From: Galeopsis tetrahit
Taxonomy: Eukaryota > Streptophyta > Magnoliopsida > Lamiales > Lamiaceae
Direction: 5' to 3'
Length of the DNA stretch: 64,000 nucleotides
Assembly (NCBI GenBank): GCA_963675135.1
Contig: OY776130.1
Span: 16,918,001 to 16,982,000 of the forward strand
The translations under genes were made by a program, and so were the position numbers. Under the pieces are notes generated by a model. It made no database searches, was not told the origin of the DNA, and saw only the letters and a list, made by a program, of their open reading frames with translations. The number at the start of each line of letters is the position of its first letter. The stretch's first letter is position 1. Below, piece by piece: positions 1 through 10,146 of this stretch.

Positions 1-2334
1 AGTAAGGGGCAAGGCAAAACCCCCTATGAACTCTGGAAAGGAAGAATGCCTAAAGTGTCTTACTTTCACATTTTTGGTTGCAAGTGTTTCATTCACAATA
101 ATGGGAAAGATCAGTTGAAAGCCTTTGATAGCAAAGCTGATGAAGGAGTGTTTCTTGGATACTCCCAAATCAGTAAAGCTTTCAGGGTCTACAACAAGAA
201 AACTCTTATTGTGGAAGAAACACCTCATGTTGTGTTTGATGAATCTACTCATGAGTTCAGGAATGAGAACTTGGAATCAGAAGAAATCACACAAAGAACA
301 ACTAGACTAAGCCTAAAAGACAAAGACACTGAGTTCATAGATGTTGTCCAAGCCAATCTACCTGAAAACTCTATGTTGGACAACCATCCTGAAGGCAACC
401 TTCCTGAGGCAAATCCCACTGAAAGGAATGGTGAACTGAATGATCCAATCCCAGTTCACATCCAGGTAACAACTACCAATGAAGAAGTAGTTCCTGCTGA
501 GGTAGTTAACAGGTCAAATAATCAAGGGGGAACTCAAAATGTTGAAAATACCAATGTCCCTGACATTGAGGACAACACCCCTGATTATGATCCTGAATTA
601 GATCCTGCATTCAATTATCCTGAATTCTATGATCAAATTGACTCAACTTCAGTAGAGGACAACTCTACTGAAGAGATCAGAAAAAGAAGGACTTGGTTAT
701 CAGACCATCCTACTGATCTAATACTTGGTGACCCAAGTATTGGAGTCAAAACCAGAAGATTTCATGGTGAAAGTGCTATTTTCTGTTGTTTCTTGTCAGA
801 GCAAGAACCAAGTGATATTGTGGAAGCACTTCAAGATGCCAATTGGATCACAGCCATGCAGGAAGAACTGAATCAATTCACCAGAAATGAAGTATGGGAC
901 CTGGTGGATAGGCCTTCACATCAAGATGTTATTGGAACAAAGTGGGTGTTCAAGAACAAGAAAAATGAAAATGATGTGATTGTCAGAAACAAAGCAAGAC
1001 TTGTGGCAAAAGGCTATTGCCAACATGAAGGCATTGACTATGATGAGACATTTGCACCTGTGGCAAGGCTAGAAGCAATAAGGCTCTTTCTAGCCTATGC
1101 AGCCCACAAGAGGTTCAAAGTATACCAAATGGATGTCAAGAGTGCCTTTCTGAATGGAGTCTTGAAGGAAGAAGTCTATGTAGAGCAACCACCAGGTTTT
1201 GAGGTTGGAAACCAAGTTTACAGACTCAAGAAAGCTCTATATGGACTCAAGCAAGCCCCTAGGGCTTGGTATGATACACTGTCACAATTTCTCTTGGATC
1301 ATGGATTCACCAAGGGAACTGTAGATAGAACTCTTTTCAGAATATCTGAAGGAGAGGACATCTTGCTTGTCCAAATTTATGTGGATGACATAATATTTGG
1401 ATCCCCCAATGAGAAGCTGTGTGAGAAATTCTCAAAACTAATGCAAAGCAAGTTTGAGATGTCCATGATGGGGTTGATGAACTTCTTTTTGGGTCTTCAA
1501 GTCAAGCAATCAAAAGAAGGAATCTTCATCAACCAAGCTAAGTACACCAGAGAAATGATCAAGAAGTTTGGGTGTACAACTAGCAAGCCAGTAAGGATCC
1601 CAATGAACACAAATTGGAAGATGGATCCTGATGAGAATGGTATTTCAACCAACTCTACTGAGTATAGAGGAATAATTGGTTCACTCCTCTATCTCACTGC
1701 CAGCAGACCTGACATCACCTTTGCAGTAGGTGTCTGTGCAAGGTTCCAAGCAAATCCTAAGAAAAGCCATCTTGAGGCTGCAAAGAGGATTTTGAGGTAT
1801 CTCAAAGGCACTGAAAATCTAGGCCTTTGGTACCCTGCTGATGACAACATTGAGTTAACTGGCTATTCAGATGCTGACTATGGAGGTTGTAAAATTGACA
1901 GAAAGTCCACTTCAGGGACTTGTCAATTCTTGGGCAACAAGCTTATATCTTGGTTCTCCAAGAAGCAGAACATAGTGGCTACTTCCACCACTGAAGCTGA
2001 ATATGTTGCAGCTGGAAGTTGTTGTGCTCAAATCCTTTGGCTGAGACAACAACTGAGAGACTACAAAGTCAACTCTACTGAAGTGCCAATATTTTGTGAT
2101 AACAATAGTGCCATTGCTATATCACAGAATCCTGTATTGCACACAAGATGCAAGCATGTGGACATCAAGCATCACTTCATTAGAGACCATGTGGAGAAGA
2201 AGGACATAAAGTTGGTCAAGATCCACACTGATCATCAAAAAGCTGATATTCTAACTAAGCCACTTGCAGAGGCAAGATTTCTGGAGCTATCAGCAGAGTT
2301 GGGATTACTTGATCCAGGGAAGTTGGACAAGTAA
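1..2334 (+). CDS. pol: Copia pol polyprotein, partial: integrase C-terminus, reverse transcriptase, RNase H
   Basis: The frame is open from the first base, so the N-terminal part lies outside the window. It starts in the integrase C-terminal region (TPYELWKGRMPKVSYFHIFG) and passes through an acidic, Pro/Glu/Asn-rich linker. The copia-type RT (RVT_2) follows, with GTKWVFKNK, QMDVKSAFLNG, LYGLKQAPRAWYD and the active-site YVDD at 1378-1389. RNase H has TGYSDADYGG, DRKSTSG, ATSTTEAEYVA and HVDIKHHFIRD. It should make cDNA from the element's RNA and degrade the RNA strand inside the virus-like particle. There is no internal stop, so this is the best preserved RT in the window and could act in trans on the RT-less relative. 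Confidence 0.95.
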   Translation, partial: SKGQGKTPYELWKGRMPKVSYFHIFGCKCFIHNNGKDQLKAFDSKADEGVFLGYSQISKAFRVYNKKTLIVEETPHVVFDESTHEFRNENLESEEITQRTTRLSLKDKDTEFIDVVQANLPENSMLDNHPEGNLPEANPTERNGELNDPIPVHIQVTTTNEEVVPAEVVNRSNNQGGTQNVENTNVPDIEDNTPDYDPELDPAFNYPEFYDQIDSTSVEDNSTEEIRKRRTWLSDHPTDLILGDPSIGVKTRRFHGESAIFCCFLSEQEPSDIVEALQDANWITAMQEELNQFTRNEVWDLVDRPSHQDVIGTKWVFKNKKNENDVIVRNKARLVAKGYCQHEGIDYDETFAPVARLEAIRLFLAYAAHKRFKVYQMDVKSAFLNGVLKEEVYVEQPPGFEVGNQVYRLKKALYGLKQAPRAWYDTLSQFLLDHGFTKGTVDRTLFRISEGEDILLVQIYVDDIIFGSPNEKLCEKFSKLMQSKFEMSMMGLMNFFLGLQVKQSKEGIFINQAKYTREMIKKFGCTTSKPVRIPMNTNWKMDPDENGISTNSTEYRGIIGSLLYLTASRPDITFAVGVCARFQANPKKSHLEAAKRILRYLKGTENLGLWYPADDNIELTGYSDADYGGCKIDRKSTSGTCQFLGNKLISWFSKKQNIVATSTTEAEYVAAGSCCAQILWLRQQLRDYKVNSTEVPIFCDNNSAIAISQNPVLHTRCKHVDIKHHFIRDHVEKKDIKLVKIHTDHQKADILTKPLAEARFLELSAELGLLDPGKLDK

Positions 2335-3037
2335 ATCTCATGAAAAGTTAATGGATATATTGGAAACTGAGAAGGTTCTCAGCAGACTTGGTCAAGTCTA
2401 CTGAATATCAGAAGAGATGGCTGAAATTATTCAGGACACTTGTCCATTGGAATTCAGGACCATTATCCACATCTCTTCAGGACACTTGTCCTAGTGGGGT
2501 CAGATAAGTTGTCTTGGCTATCAAACTATTTCCTTGGTTTGATAAGCACCTATTTTGGGTAATCATTGCCTACCTTGATACATGTCCCAACTACAGATAT
2601 CATTTCTGTGGGATTTAATTTGTCCCCCACCCAAAAGGTCGCTTTCCATGCATTAAATGCCAAGATTTAACTCTTGTTTGCATTATACCTTTTCAAACCA
2701 TGATCTATCTCGAAAACTCCCCAACCATTAACTAATATTAAATACCTTCCACGTTTTGAATAAAACCAACAAGTCACTGTTACATTGGTTTTTAACCATT
2801 GGATCAAAACTGGCCAACTCCCCTGAAATTCATCCTGGCCGTCCAAGTGTATCTTTCCATATTTGACAACAGTTGAAAATACACAAAACTCACCAACTCA
2901 TTGACAAACATTCTTTTTAGAATATTCTCAAGTCTTAAGAACTCCCCACACACTCTTCTTTCCCAAGCATTCGAAACCCTAACCTATTTTCTTCAAACTC
3001 TCCCAAAACTTTCTAAAATTCATCTCTGCAATCTTCA
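2335..3037 (+). other. Noncoding spacer between copia pol and the extra ORF
   Basis: About 700 bases with no convincing ORF. The first part repeats short phrases such as TCAGGACACTTGTCC. The last 150 bases are C/T- and A-rich, like a plant 5' leader, and carry a telo-box (AAACCCTAA, 2974-2982). This looks like a leader, and possibly promoter, for the next ORF. No clear TATA box or splice acceptor was found. Confidence 0.6.
2974..2982 (+). promoter_or_regulatory. Telo-box upstream of the copia extra ORF
   Basis: AAACCCTAA lies 55 bases before the ATG of the extra ORF, in a pyrimidine-rich leader. Telo-boxes are known in plant promoters near transcription starts of genes active in dividing cells. 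That it acts as one here is inference. A similar box precedes the extra ORF of the Athila element. Confidence 0.4.
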
Positions 3038-3148
3038 ATGGCTCCCAAAGTTAGACCAGAGATGATCATAGATTTTTCCAACAAGGCTCTAGACCTTGAT
3101 TTTGGATACCTAAGCAACAAAAACAATCTTCATTTTGAACCCATAATC
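3038..3148 (+). pseudogene. Extra ORF behind copia pol, first 37 codons only
   Basis: The ATG at 3038 opens a frame beginning MAPKVRPEMIIDFSNKALDL. It stays open until copia sequence ends at about 3148. Its position matches the third ORF (sometimes called env-like) of SIRE elements. The remainder of this family's extra ORF is seen at 12238-15330 (-) and 61531-63336 (+), but neither includes this N-terminus, so the assignment rests on position. No signal peptide or membrane segment is visible. Confidence 0.6.
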
Positions 3149-3838
3149 TAACTCATTCACCCCTCCTCCTCCTATTTTCGTCAGCCTTGTTCGAATACCA
3201 TCTACTATCGTTCGATTAGTAACTTCCACTTGTCCATTAGCTTGAGGATGAGCTACTGAGGTGAATCTCTGTATTATGTTTAGTCTTGCACACCATCCTC
3301 GTACATTTTCTCCATTAAACTGTGTTCCATTATCAGAGACCAATATTCTCGGTACTCCGAATCTGCAACAAATTTGTTTTCTCAAGAATTTAATCACATT
3401 CTCTTCATCTATTGTAGCCAGAGGAGCAGCTTCCACCCATTTGCTAAAATAGTCCACTGCTACTATCAAAAACTTTCTTCCTCCTGAGGCTGGGGGGAAG
3501 GGTCCTACCAGATCAATTCCCCACTTAGCAAAGGGGCATGGAGAATGCATAGCTCCCATTTCTTCCGCGGGGGTTCTTATCAGGGGGCCGTTCTTTTGAC
3601 ATTTGACACACTTCTTTACGAATTCCTTAGCGTCCTTTGTCATGGAGGGCCAATATAGTCCAGCCATTAAGGCTTTCTTCACCACTGCTTTATATCCTTC
3701 ATGACTAGCTGCGTTACCTTCATGGATTTCTTTGAGTGCGTACCTTGCTTCTCGGGTTGATATGCACCTCAAATATGGTTGTGTGAACGATTTCTTGTAT
3801 AAATACCCTCCGATAATGCAGTATTTAATGCAAAGGGC
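3149..3838 (-). pseudogene. Tat integrase, C-terminally truncated
   Basis: Inserts element cDNA into the host chromosome. The zinc-binding HHCC region (IHEGNAASHEG, then CVKCQKNG) is followed by the catalytic core: Asp in GIDLVGPF, Asp in VSDNGTQF and Glu in NGQVEVTNRT. All three acidic residues are present, unlike the plus-strand copy, where Glu is Lys. The frame is joined to the upstream region through a TGA where the sister copy has CGA. The protein ends with the break at about 3149, losing the C-terminal DNA-binding part, so it should be inactive. Confidence 0.85.
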
Positions 3839-4370
3839 TCAGGTCTCTCGGGTGGTAGGGGCATCGGCTCCCTTGGTGAGTTCCACCCATATAGCTTTTC
3901 TCCAATCGTCTCCTTCCTCAATGGAACCAATGGGGTTCCCCAGGGTCTCCCTTTCTGCTATTACCAATGTCACTGTTCCTTGTCCATCAAACTCTGTGGA
4001 GCTAGCGAGTTTGGAGAGGCTGTCCGCCTGCATGTTTTTCTCTCGAGGTACCTGGACTACCTTACAATCTTGGAATTTGCCCATTACTTCTTTGGCTCGT
4101 TCCAGATAGGCAGCCATCCTGTTATCTTTGGCTGCATACTCTCCATTCACCTGTTGAACAACTAATTGGGAGTCGGAATATAGATTTACCTTTGGAGCTC
4201 CCAATTCTAGTGCCATCTCCATTCCTCTGATCAAAGCTCACTGCAAATTGTTCGAGGTCATGAATTGAAACCTCACTGCAAATTGTAGGTCCTCTCCTTG
4301 AGGGCCCACTAGCACAATCCCTGCTCCACATCCGCTCAGAGTCACTGAGCCATCTACGTATACCTTCCAT
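3839..4370 (-). pseudogene. Second (Tat-type) RNase H domain
   Basis: The domain begins VYVDGSVTLSGCGAGIVL and continues through IRGMEMALELGAPKVNLYSDSQLVVQQV to VPREKNMQADSLSKLASS. This is the RVT_3-type RNase H that Tat elements carry after the ordinary gypsy RNase H. A frameshift at about 4236 splits it inside TSNNGAEYEAL, using the plus-strand copy as guide. Asp in YVDGS and Asp in YSDSQ are visible catalytic candidates. It is likely inactive because of the frame break. Confidence 0.85.
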
Positions 4371-5967
4371 CTCTCTGCTTCCTCTGGTTTAGTAGATTCT
4401 TGTATGAAATCAGACAAAGCTTGGGCTTTTATGGCCCTCTGTGGCTCGAAGTCCACATCATATTCTTGAAGCTCTATTGCCCATCTCACCATCCTTCCTG
4501 AGAGGTCTGCTCGGCCAATGACCTGTTTCAACAAGTAATTAGTGCGGACCAGTATTTTGTAAGAGAGGAAATATGGGCGCAATCTTCGCGCCGTAAATAC
4601 CACGGCCAGAGCGGCCTTCTCGATTTCCGAGTACCGAGCTTCAGCTCCTTGAATGACCTTACTGACGTAATAGATAGGATGTTGGAGAGGTCCCTCTTCT
4701 TTGACCAAGGCTGTGCTCAACGAGAATTCCTCTACAGAGAGATACAGAATGAGGGTATCTCCAGGAGAAGGTTTTGTCAGCTTCGGCAGCTGGGACAAAT
4801 GATGCTTCAGATCTTCAAAGGCCTTCTGACATGTTTCACTCCACTCGAACTTGGCCCCTTCTTGAGAATTTTGAAGAAGGGGTGGCTTTTTTCGGCAGAT
4901 CTGGCTATGAATCTGCTCAATGCTGTGATCCTCCCATTGAGCGTCTGGAGCTCTTTCACGTTCCTCGGTGGCTGCATGTCCAGTACAGCCTTCAACTTAG
5001 CTGGATTCACCTCTATCCCTCTTTGAGTAACCATGTATCCGAGGAACTTCCCCGATTTCACTCCAAAAGAGCACTTGGCTGGGTTCAACTTGATACCGTT
5101 CTCTCGAATTATCTGGAAAATTTCCTCCAGGTCCTCCACATGTTGATCTGCTTTCAAACTCTTGGCCAGCATATCATCCACATATATTTCCATGTTTCTT
5201 CCTAGTTGGCTTCGGAAGACAGCATCGACCATCCTTTGATATGTTGCTCCAGCATTAATTAATCCGAATGGCATTCGGACATAGCCAAACGTTCCGCATG
5301 CTGCTATGAAGCACACTTTGGGGACATCTGAGGGGTTCAGTTGGATCTGGTGGTATCCTTGGTATGCATCCATCATGCTTAGTAGCTCGAATCCAGAAGT
5401 CGCGTCCACTAACTGGTCTATCCTTGGCAAGGGATAGTGGTCTTTGGGACATGCTTTGTTGAGGTCCCTGAAGTCGATGCACATTCTCCATTTCCCTCCC
5501 CCTTTAGATACTAACACTGCATTGGAGAGCCATTCCAGAAATTGCACTTTCACCACGTGTCCTGATTTCAATAGCTTCTCTACTTCTTCTTTCACTATAT
5601 TATTCTTCTCCACTCCAAAGTTTCGTAACTTTTGTTTCACTGGTCTTGCCTTTGGATCAACATTAAGGCAATGTAGTGCTATCTCCAGAGGGATACCTGT
5701 CATGTCAGCTGGAGAGAATGCAAATATATCGGAATTTCGACGTAATGTAGAGATTGCCTTCTCTGTGAGTTCAGGTCCCAGTTGGGTACCCATCTTAGTA
5801 GCAAAGCCGAGTTTCCCTGGAAAGAGCTCCACGTTCATTAGATCCTCATCTGTTTTAACACTTACTTGCTCAGGTGTCATTCCCTCCACTTTCTTTCTCT
5901 TTACTTCAGGGTCATCTCCTCTCGTCCTCTCCAGGCCCTTGGTTAAGGCCCTGTCCGCCATCTTCAC
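4371..5967 (-). pseudogene. Tat reverse transcriptase and first RNase H
   Basis: RT of the Ty3/gypsy type: KWRMCIDFRDLNKACPKDHY, FELLSMMDAYQGYHQI, MPFGLINAGATYQRMVD and the active-site YVDD at 5173-5184. The RNase H that follows (RT_RNaseH type) has LILYLSVEEFSLSTALV and HPIYYVSKVIQGAEARYSEI. The usual first Asp of this domain is not obvious in LYLSVEEF, consistent with a degenerate first RNase H in Tat elements. A frameshift near 4800-4840 separates RT from RNase H, and another near 5967 separates protease from RT. Confidence 0.88.
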
Positions 5968-6602
5968 AGACTCTGCGTAGCACTTCCGGGTTGGTATTGA
6001 TCTCCTCTTACTTCCCCTACTCCCGTAGCCGTAGGGAATTTCATTTTCATATGAAATGTGGAGATGATTGCCTGAAAGAGATTCAGGCTAGGTCGTCCCA
6101 TTACTACATTGTATGATGAGGGGATATCCACAATGAGGAACTCCACCAGGTGGACCTTTCGAACTGGAGCGTCCCCCAATCCTACCTGTAACATTACCGA
6201 TCCCAAGGGTTGGATGGCACCTCCGGAGAAACCATACAGGGAGGTATCTGCAGGTCGCAGCTTCACACTCAGCTCCATCCTCTTGAAGCACTCAAAAAAC
6301 ATAATATCAGCTGAGCTCCCCGTATCTACAAAGATTCGGGCCACGTTGAACCCAGCTATGTCGGTAGTGATCACCAAGGCGTCGTTGTGATCTTCCTTAA
6401 CTCCTTTCACATCCTCTGGCCCAAATCTGATATTGGGCGTCTCTGTCATACGTCCTATTTCTTTCAACTGACCTCCTTGCTCTGCTTTTAGAGCTCGAAC
6501 ACTTTGTTTCCTCTTTCGGAAGGAATCCCCATCTGCTGGTCCTCCCAAAATCATGTGGATTACTCCTCTCTTTGGCAGTGGAGGGGGCATATCTTCGGCC
6601 AC
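5968..6602 (-). pseudogene. Tat aspartic protease region
   Basis: Retropepsin-like domain with the active-site triad in VARIFVDTGSSADIMFF and the flap-distal motif YNVVMGRPSLNLFQAI. It would cut the gag-pol polyprotein in the particle. The domain itself has no internal stop. The frame ends just before RT (about 5964), and the plus-strand copy shows that the two should be continuous, so a frameshift lies at the junction. Confidence 0.85.
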
Positions 6603-8275
6603 CTCTTTGGTTTCCTTCTCTTCCGGTTTCCTTTCATGTTCCTTCCGCTTCTGCCCCCGAGGGCCCTATCTGTCTCTAAATATAAATTCTTTCAGGTGCC
6701 CCGCTTGGATCATCCTTTCGATCTCGTCTTTCAGGTGATAACATTAATTCGTGTCATGTCCATACTCATTGTGAAATCTGCAAAATCGATCGGACTTGGG
6801 CTTCTGAGGTCCTCGATTTTTGGAATACGGGAATTTCAAGTCAGGATGATCTCCTACCACCTCCAGTACCTCGGCAGGTTCAATCCTCAAGGGTGTGTAC
6901 TTCTCAAACCTTCCTCGAGGGCCTAACCGGGAACCTCCAGATGGATTACTGTCTCTTGTTGACCCGGAGGTCCGAGGGACCTCTGGACTGGAACGCCTAG
7001 AGGGGCCCTCTCTTCTTCTCTCTCGATCTGGTGGCCTAGTCTCCAACCTCTTGTCTTTCCGAACCTCCTCCAGGGTAAGGTACTTCTCTGCTCTATGTAG
7101 GAACTCGTCAGAGTTCTTAACCGGCTTCTTATCTAAGGAGGAGAAGAAGTCTCCATTCCGTAATCCGTTAGTAAGAGCATTAATCTTCACCTCCGGAGAG
7201 GCTGTAGGGACCTCCAGAGCTACTTGGTTGAATCTCCGGAGAAAAGCTCTTAAACTCTCGCTCTCCCCCTGCCTCAGATTGAAGAGGGTCAAAGTGGCCC
7301 GCGGCTGTCTCCGGGCACTTGCAAATTGATGGAGAAATAACTCACTGAATTCCTCCCAGAACCGGATTGTATTGGGTTCCAATTGAGTGACCATTGTTGT
7401 GCCGCTTTAGCCAGGGTGGTCAGGAACACTCTGCATTTGATTCCCTCTCTGTAGCGGTGTAATAATGCAGCGTTCTCGAAACTTACTAGGTGTTCATACG
7501 GGTCTGCCGTACCATCGTATTCAAAATTGAGGGGCTTAAAATTGAATGGTAGTTCATCCTGTAATATGTTAGGAGAGAACTGACATCCAGAAACATATGC
7601 GGATCTACTCGCTCGATTGTTCATTTGTTTTCTCATATCTCTCATCTCCTTCTATAGGGCTAGTATTTGGTCGCTAACTGGACCTCCGTAGGTATCGTCG
7701 GTGCTTTCTTCTGCTTCAGGGAGCTCTGTCTCTCGGGGTGCCAAATCGGCATTCCTTCTTGTATTCCGAAGGGGAATGCTTCTTTCCGCTCGGGAGGGCA
7801 CCTTATCTTCTCCTTCTACCCGCATCCCTACTTCTTTGGATAGCACTTGGGAGGCTCCTGGTGCCTCTTCCTGGGGTCTCGGGGTAGGTATCTCCAGATT
7901 CCCTGGTGTAGCTCTGGGGGCTCGATCCCCTTGAGCCGCGAGAGCTCTCTCTACAGCCTGCTTGATGAGGGCGTTCAATTGATCGGGAGAAATCAGGCAC
8001 GGTTCCGAATTTGGGATATCCTCCCGCTGGGGATCCGCAGTCCGGGACTCTGGGGCTTCAATGTTCACTGTTATCCCCTCTTCGATCGGGAGGGGATGGT
8101 TTTCCTCCCCCAGGCCGGTGTTAGGCGTTATTGGTGGATTTAATCCGGGCAGGGTATGGACTGGATCTTTTCCCCGGCCTCCCTTTGGTGTGGGGTCATT
8201 CGGTAAAGGAGAATTTTCCCCTGTAAGGGGTTTCTTTCCTGAAGTAGACGTAGCCATTTTGTTTCCGCCACCCAT
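6603..8275 (-). pseudogene. gag: Tat gag
   Basis: Capsid precursor. The ATG at 8275 (MGGGNKMATSTSGKK) lies 44 bases after the primer-binding site, as in the sister copy. An acidic/Pro-rich head is followed by the retrotransposon gag domain (FNFKPLNFEYDGTADPYEHL, AAQQW, FLHQFASARR, LRAFLRRFNQVALEVP) and a CxxHxxxGHxTxxC knuckle (CRFHNEYGHDTN, then a stop where the sister has Gln). Breaks: TAG at 7652 (Gln in the sister), frameshift near 7390, TAA in the knuckle at 6744, and TAG near 6667. Confidence 0.88.
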
Positions 8276-8318
8276 TACTCGAATAGGTAGAAATTCGTGA
8301 GAAAAACTTTCAACTCTT

Positions 8319-8336
8319 TCCCACAGACGGCGCCAG
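8319..8336 (-). promoter_or_regulatory. Primer-binding site of the minus-strand Tat element
   Basis: Two bases inside the LTR the minus strand reads TGGCGCCGTCTGTGGGAA, the same PBS as in the plus-strand Tat element. It marks where a host tRNA primes minus-strand cDNA. The tRNA species was not determined. Confidence 0.85.
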
Positions 8337-8338
8337 TT

Positions 8339-9065
8339 GATGTGCCAAAATTTGCACGAGGGGATTAGATATCCTCCGAGGTGGTTATCTGATTTCCCAA
8401 ACACGTAAGAACAATCCAATTATGCTGCTGCCTCCGATAGAATCCTCAAGAACCTGCAAAGAACACGCCGGAGGGGGTCCGGCGCGGACACTCCGATGCC
8501 TAAGTCAGTATAGGGCTTCTCAATATATCACAAGGACCTCGAGATCCTTGATTTATCAAATCAGGCTCTCAAAGAATATCAGAAGTATATTTTGTACGAA
8601 GTGTATTAAGTTTTGTCAAAGTAAAAGTATCTAACCTGAAAACTTCCTTGGATTTACCTATTTATAGAGACTCCCTCTCGAGAGGAAGTCCAGCCTTCCT
8701 TCTTTTTCAGAGCTACCTCTTGGACCCAGCCTTGCTAGGTTGACAAGGTCTTCCATTCCTCCACTTCCGGAAAGACCGGGGCCACTCCCCCTAGTGGACT
8801 CCTTCCACTACAATGAAGGAGAGAAGAATCTTTCTTTGGTCAATCTTAGTCCGATTTATGTGGAGATCTCCTATATTCTTGGTTCACCAATTCATATCAA
8901 GATCGAGTCTTCCAGATAAGTCTCTCCGAGGGGAGCTCCCTCCAGAGGGACTTCCAGAGGGGATTCCTTATCCAGAGACCCTTCCATAATCCCATATCCT
9001 CTCTTTTATCTTATCCTTTATACGCGTGTCGATTTCTTATTAGATGACATTTTTAGGCCGCATCA
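8339..9065 (-). repeat. 5' LTR of the minus-strand Tat element
   Basis: 727 bp. On the minus strand it begins TGATGCGGCCTAAAAATGTC and ends GGCACATCA, with the same termini as the two LTRs of the plus-strand Tat element. A TATA box (CTATAAATAG) sits at 8658-8667 and should drive gag-pol. The outer flank GAATG cannot be paired with a duplication because the other end is lost. Confidence 0.9.
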
Positions 9066-9324
9066 GAATGTATAAGTATTTGCATTAATTATATGCTTGA
9101 ATGATAATCCCCGTGTATAATAACTTTTACATTTTTCTTTATGGAATATTTCAAAATAACTTTCACATTTTTAAAATGAAAATCTCATTATAAATTACAC
9201 CCTTACAATATCTACAAATTTACACAAAATTTTATTATTTTTGACTCCACACATTTTTATACTTTATGCCAGTGTTTTGATAATCGAATCGATAACCAAG
9301 AGGAAAAAAAAACATAACAACAAT

Positions 9325-9640
9325 GTTAGTAACAAACATATGAGATTTATGTGATTATGTCCCACGTGAATAAGAAGTAGAAGAAACATAAGAAAAAAGA
9401 AATAAAGTTAAGATTTTAGTAACAAACATATGAAATTTTTGTTTCACATCGAATAAGGAGTAGAAGAAACATGATAGAAAAAAATATAAAACTAGATGTG
9501 TTAGTAACAAACAAACATATGAGATTTATGTCCGAAAAGAATTAAGAAAAAAAAAGCATTAGAGCAAAACAATATAAAAGTAAGAATGTTAGTAATAAAC
9601 ACATATGGGATTAAAAGTTAGAAACATGAAAGATAACAAT
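9325..9640 (+). repeat. Degenerate tandem repeat, about 88 bp, four units
   Basis: Units begin near 9325, 9415, 9500 and 9588 with variants of GTTAGTAACAAACATATGAGA. Each continues through an A-rich tract with GAAACATAA. Spacing is 85-90 bases with indels, so the array is old. No coding potential. Confidence 0.6.
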
Positions 9641-9880
9641 ATAAAAGGTGTATTCAGCGATTTTTTCGGGTTTTGGGCCTATTTTTTTTTACCGTGAAAA
9701 TTAGGATCATTTTGGCATTTTACTTTTTCTGCAAATTAAATGACGTTTTATATTTTTTAATATAAATTTATTGAATTTCTTCAAAATTTTCCTTAACAAT
9801 ATAGCTAAAAAATATATTAAAAGTATAGTAAAAAATCAATTATTTTTTTAATATACGCACATGAATCTAAATAACACATA

Positions 9881-10025
9881 GTTTAAATTGATGATGTGTC
9901 ATTGTGTGGTTAATTTGACTTATGTGTCATTTTGTGGTTGATTTGGCTTATGTGTCATAATTTAATAAAGTTGTTAATTTTTAAAAGTATGATGTGTAAT
10001 TAAGTTATTAGTTGAGTAAGATATG
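9881..10025 (+). repeat. 145-bp dispersed repeat, left copy
   Basis: Starts GTTTAAATTGATGATGTGTC and contains two internal versions of ATGTGTCATTTTGTGGTTAA. A copy of identical length in the same orientation lies at 37959-38103, beyond the copia element. They may be two members of a small dispersed family or a local duplication that predates the copia insertion. Confidence 0.7.
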
Positions 10026-10141
10026 AATCATAAACTCTTTCGAAATATTATATTCTTATTAACTATTGAATTTTTTTCCTAATTAATTATTTATTTTATT
10101 TAATGTTGAATTTCTTATTATTTTAATGTTGAATTTTTTTC

Positions 10142-10146
10142 CTAAT
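10142..10146. repeat. Target-site duplication CTAAT, left side of copia element
   Basis: CTAAT here is matched by CTAAT at 37563-37567, immediately outside the other LTR. A 5-bp duplication is normal for LTR retrotransposons. It proves that 10147-37562 entered as one unit. Confidence 0.9.

Larger units (their letters stand above)
1..3148 (+). mobile_element. SIRE-like Ty1/copia retrotransposon, 3' coding part
   Basis: This is the 3' coding portion of a Ty1/copia element running off the left edge of the window. The order integrase C-terminus, RT, RNase H, then a separate downstream ORF is the SIRE/Maximus plan. Almost the same protein sequence occurs in the minus-strand element at 10147-37562, so both belong to one family. 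The right end is not an LTR: copia sequence stops inside the extra ORF and joins the integrase of a Tat element. That is a rearrangement boundary or a deletion, not a normal insertion edge. Confidence 0.9.
3149..9065 (-). mobile_element. Tat-lineage Ty3/gypsy retrotransposon, 3'-truncated
   Basis: On the minus strand the order is 5' LTR, primer-binding site, gag, protease, RT, RNase H, second RNase H, integrase. The dual RNase H marks the Tat lineage. Homology to the plus-strand Tat copy stops in integrase at the VNELE position; the integrase C-terminus, 3' region and 3' LTR are absent. The reading frame is broken by several stops and frameshifts, so this copy is dead. No target duplication can be checked because one end is missing. 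Confidence 0.9.
9066..10141. other. AT-rich intergenic filler
   Basis: No ORF or RNA gene is supported. It holds a degenerate 88-bp tandem repeat and a 145-bp segment that recurs on the far side of the copia element, both listed separately. The stretch just before 10142 contains two imperfect copies of a sequence around CCTAATTAATTATTTATTTT, which is the copia insertion target. Confidence 0.7.

Noticed and set aside
8422..8634. 70-aa plus-strand frame in the Tat LTR
   Set aside because: Antisense to the LTR transcript, no domain, and not conserved as a frame in the other Tat LTRs.
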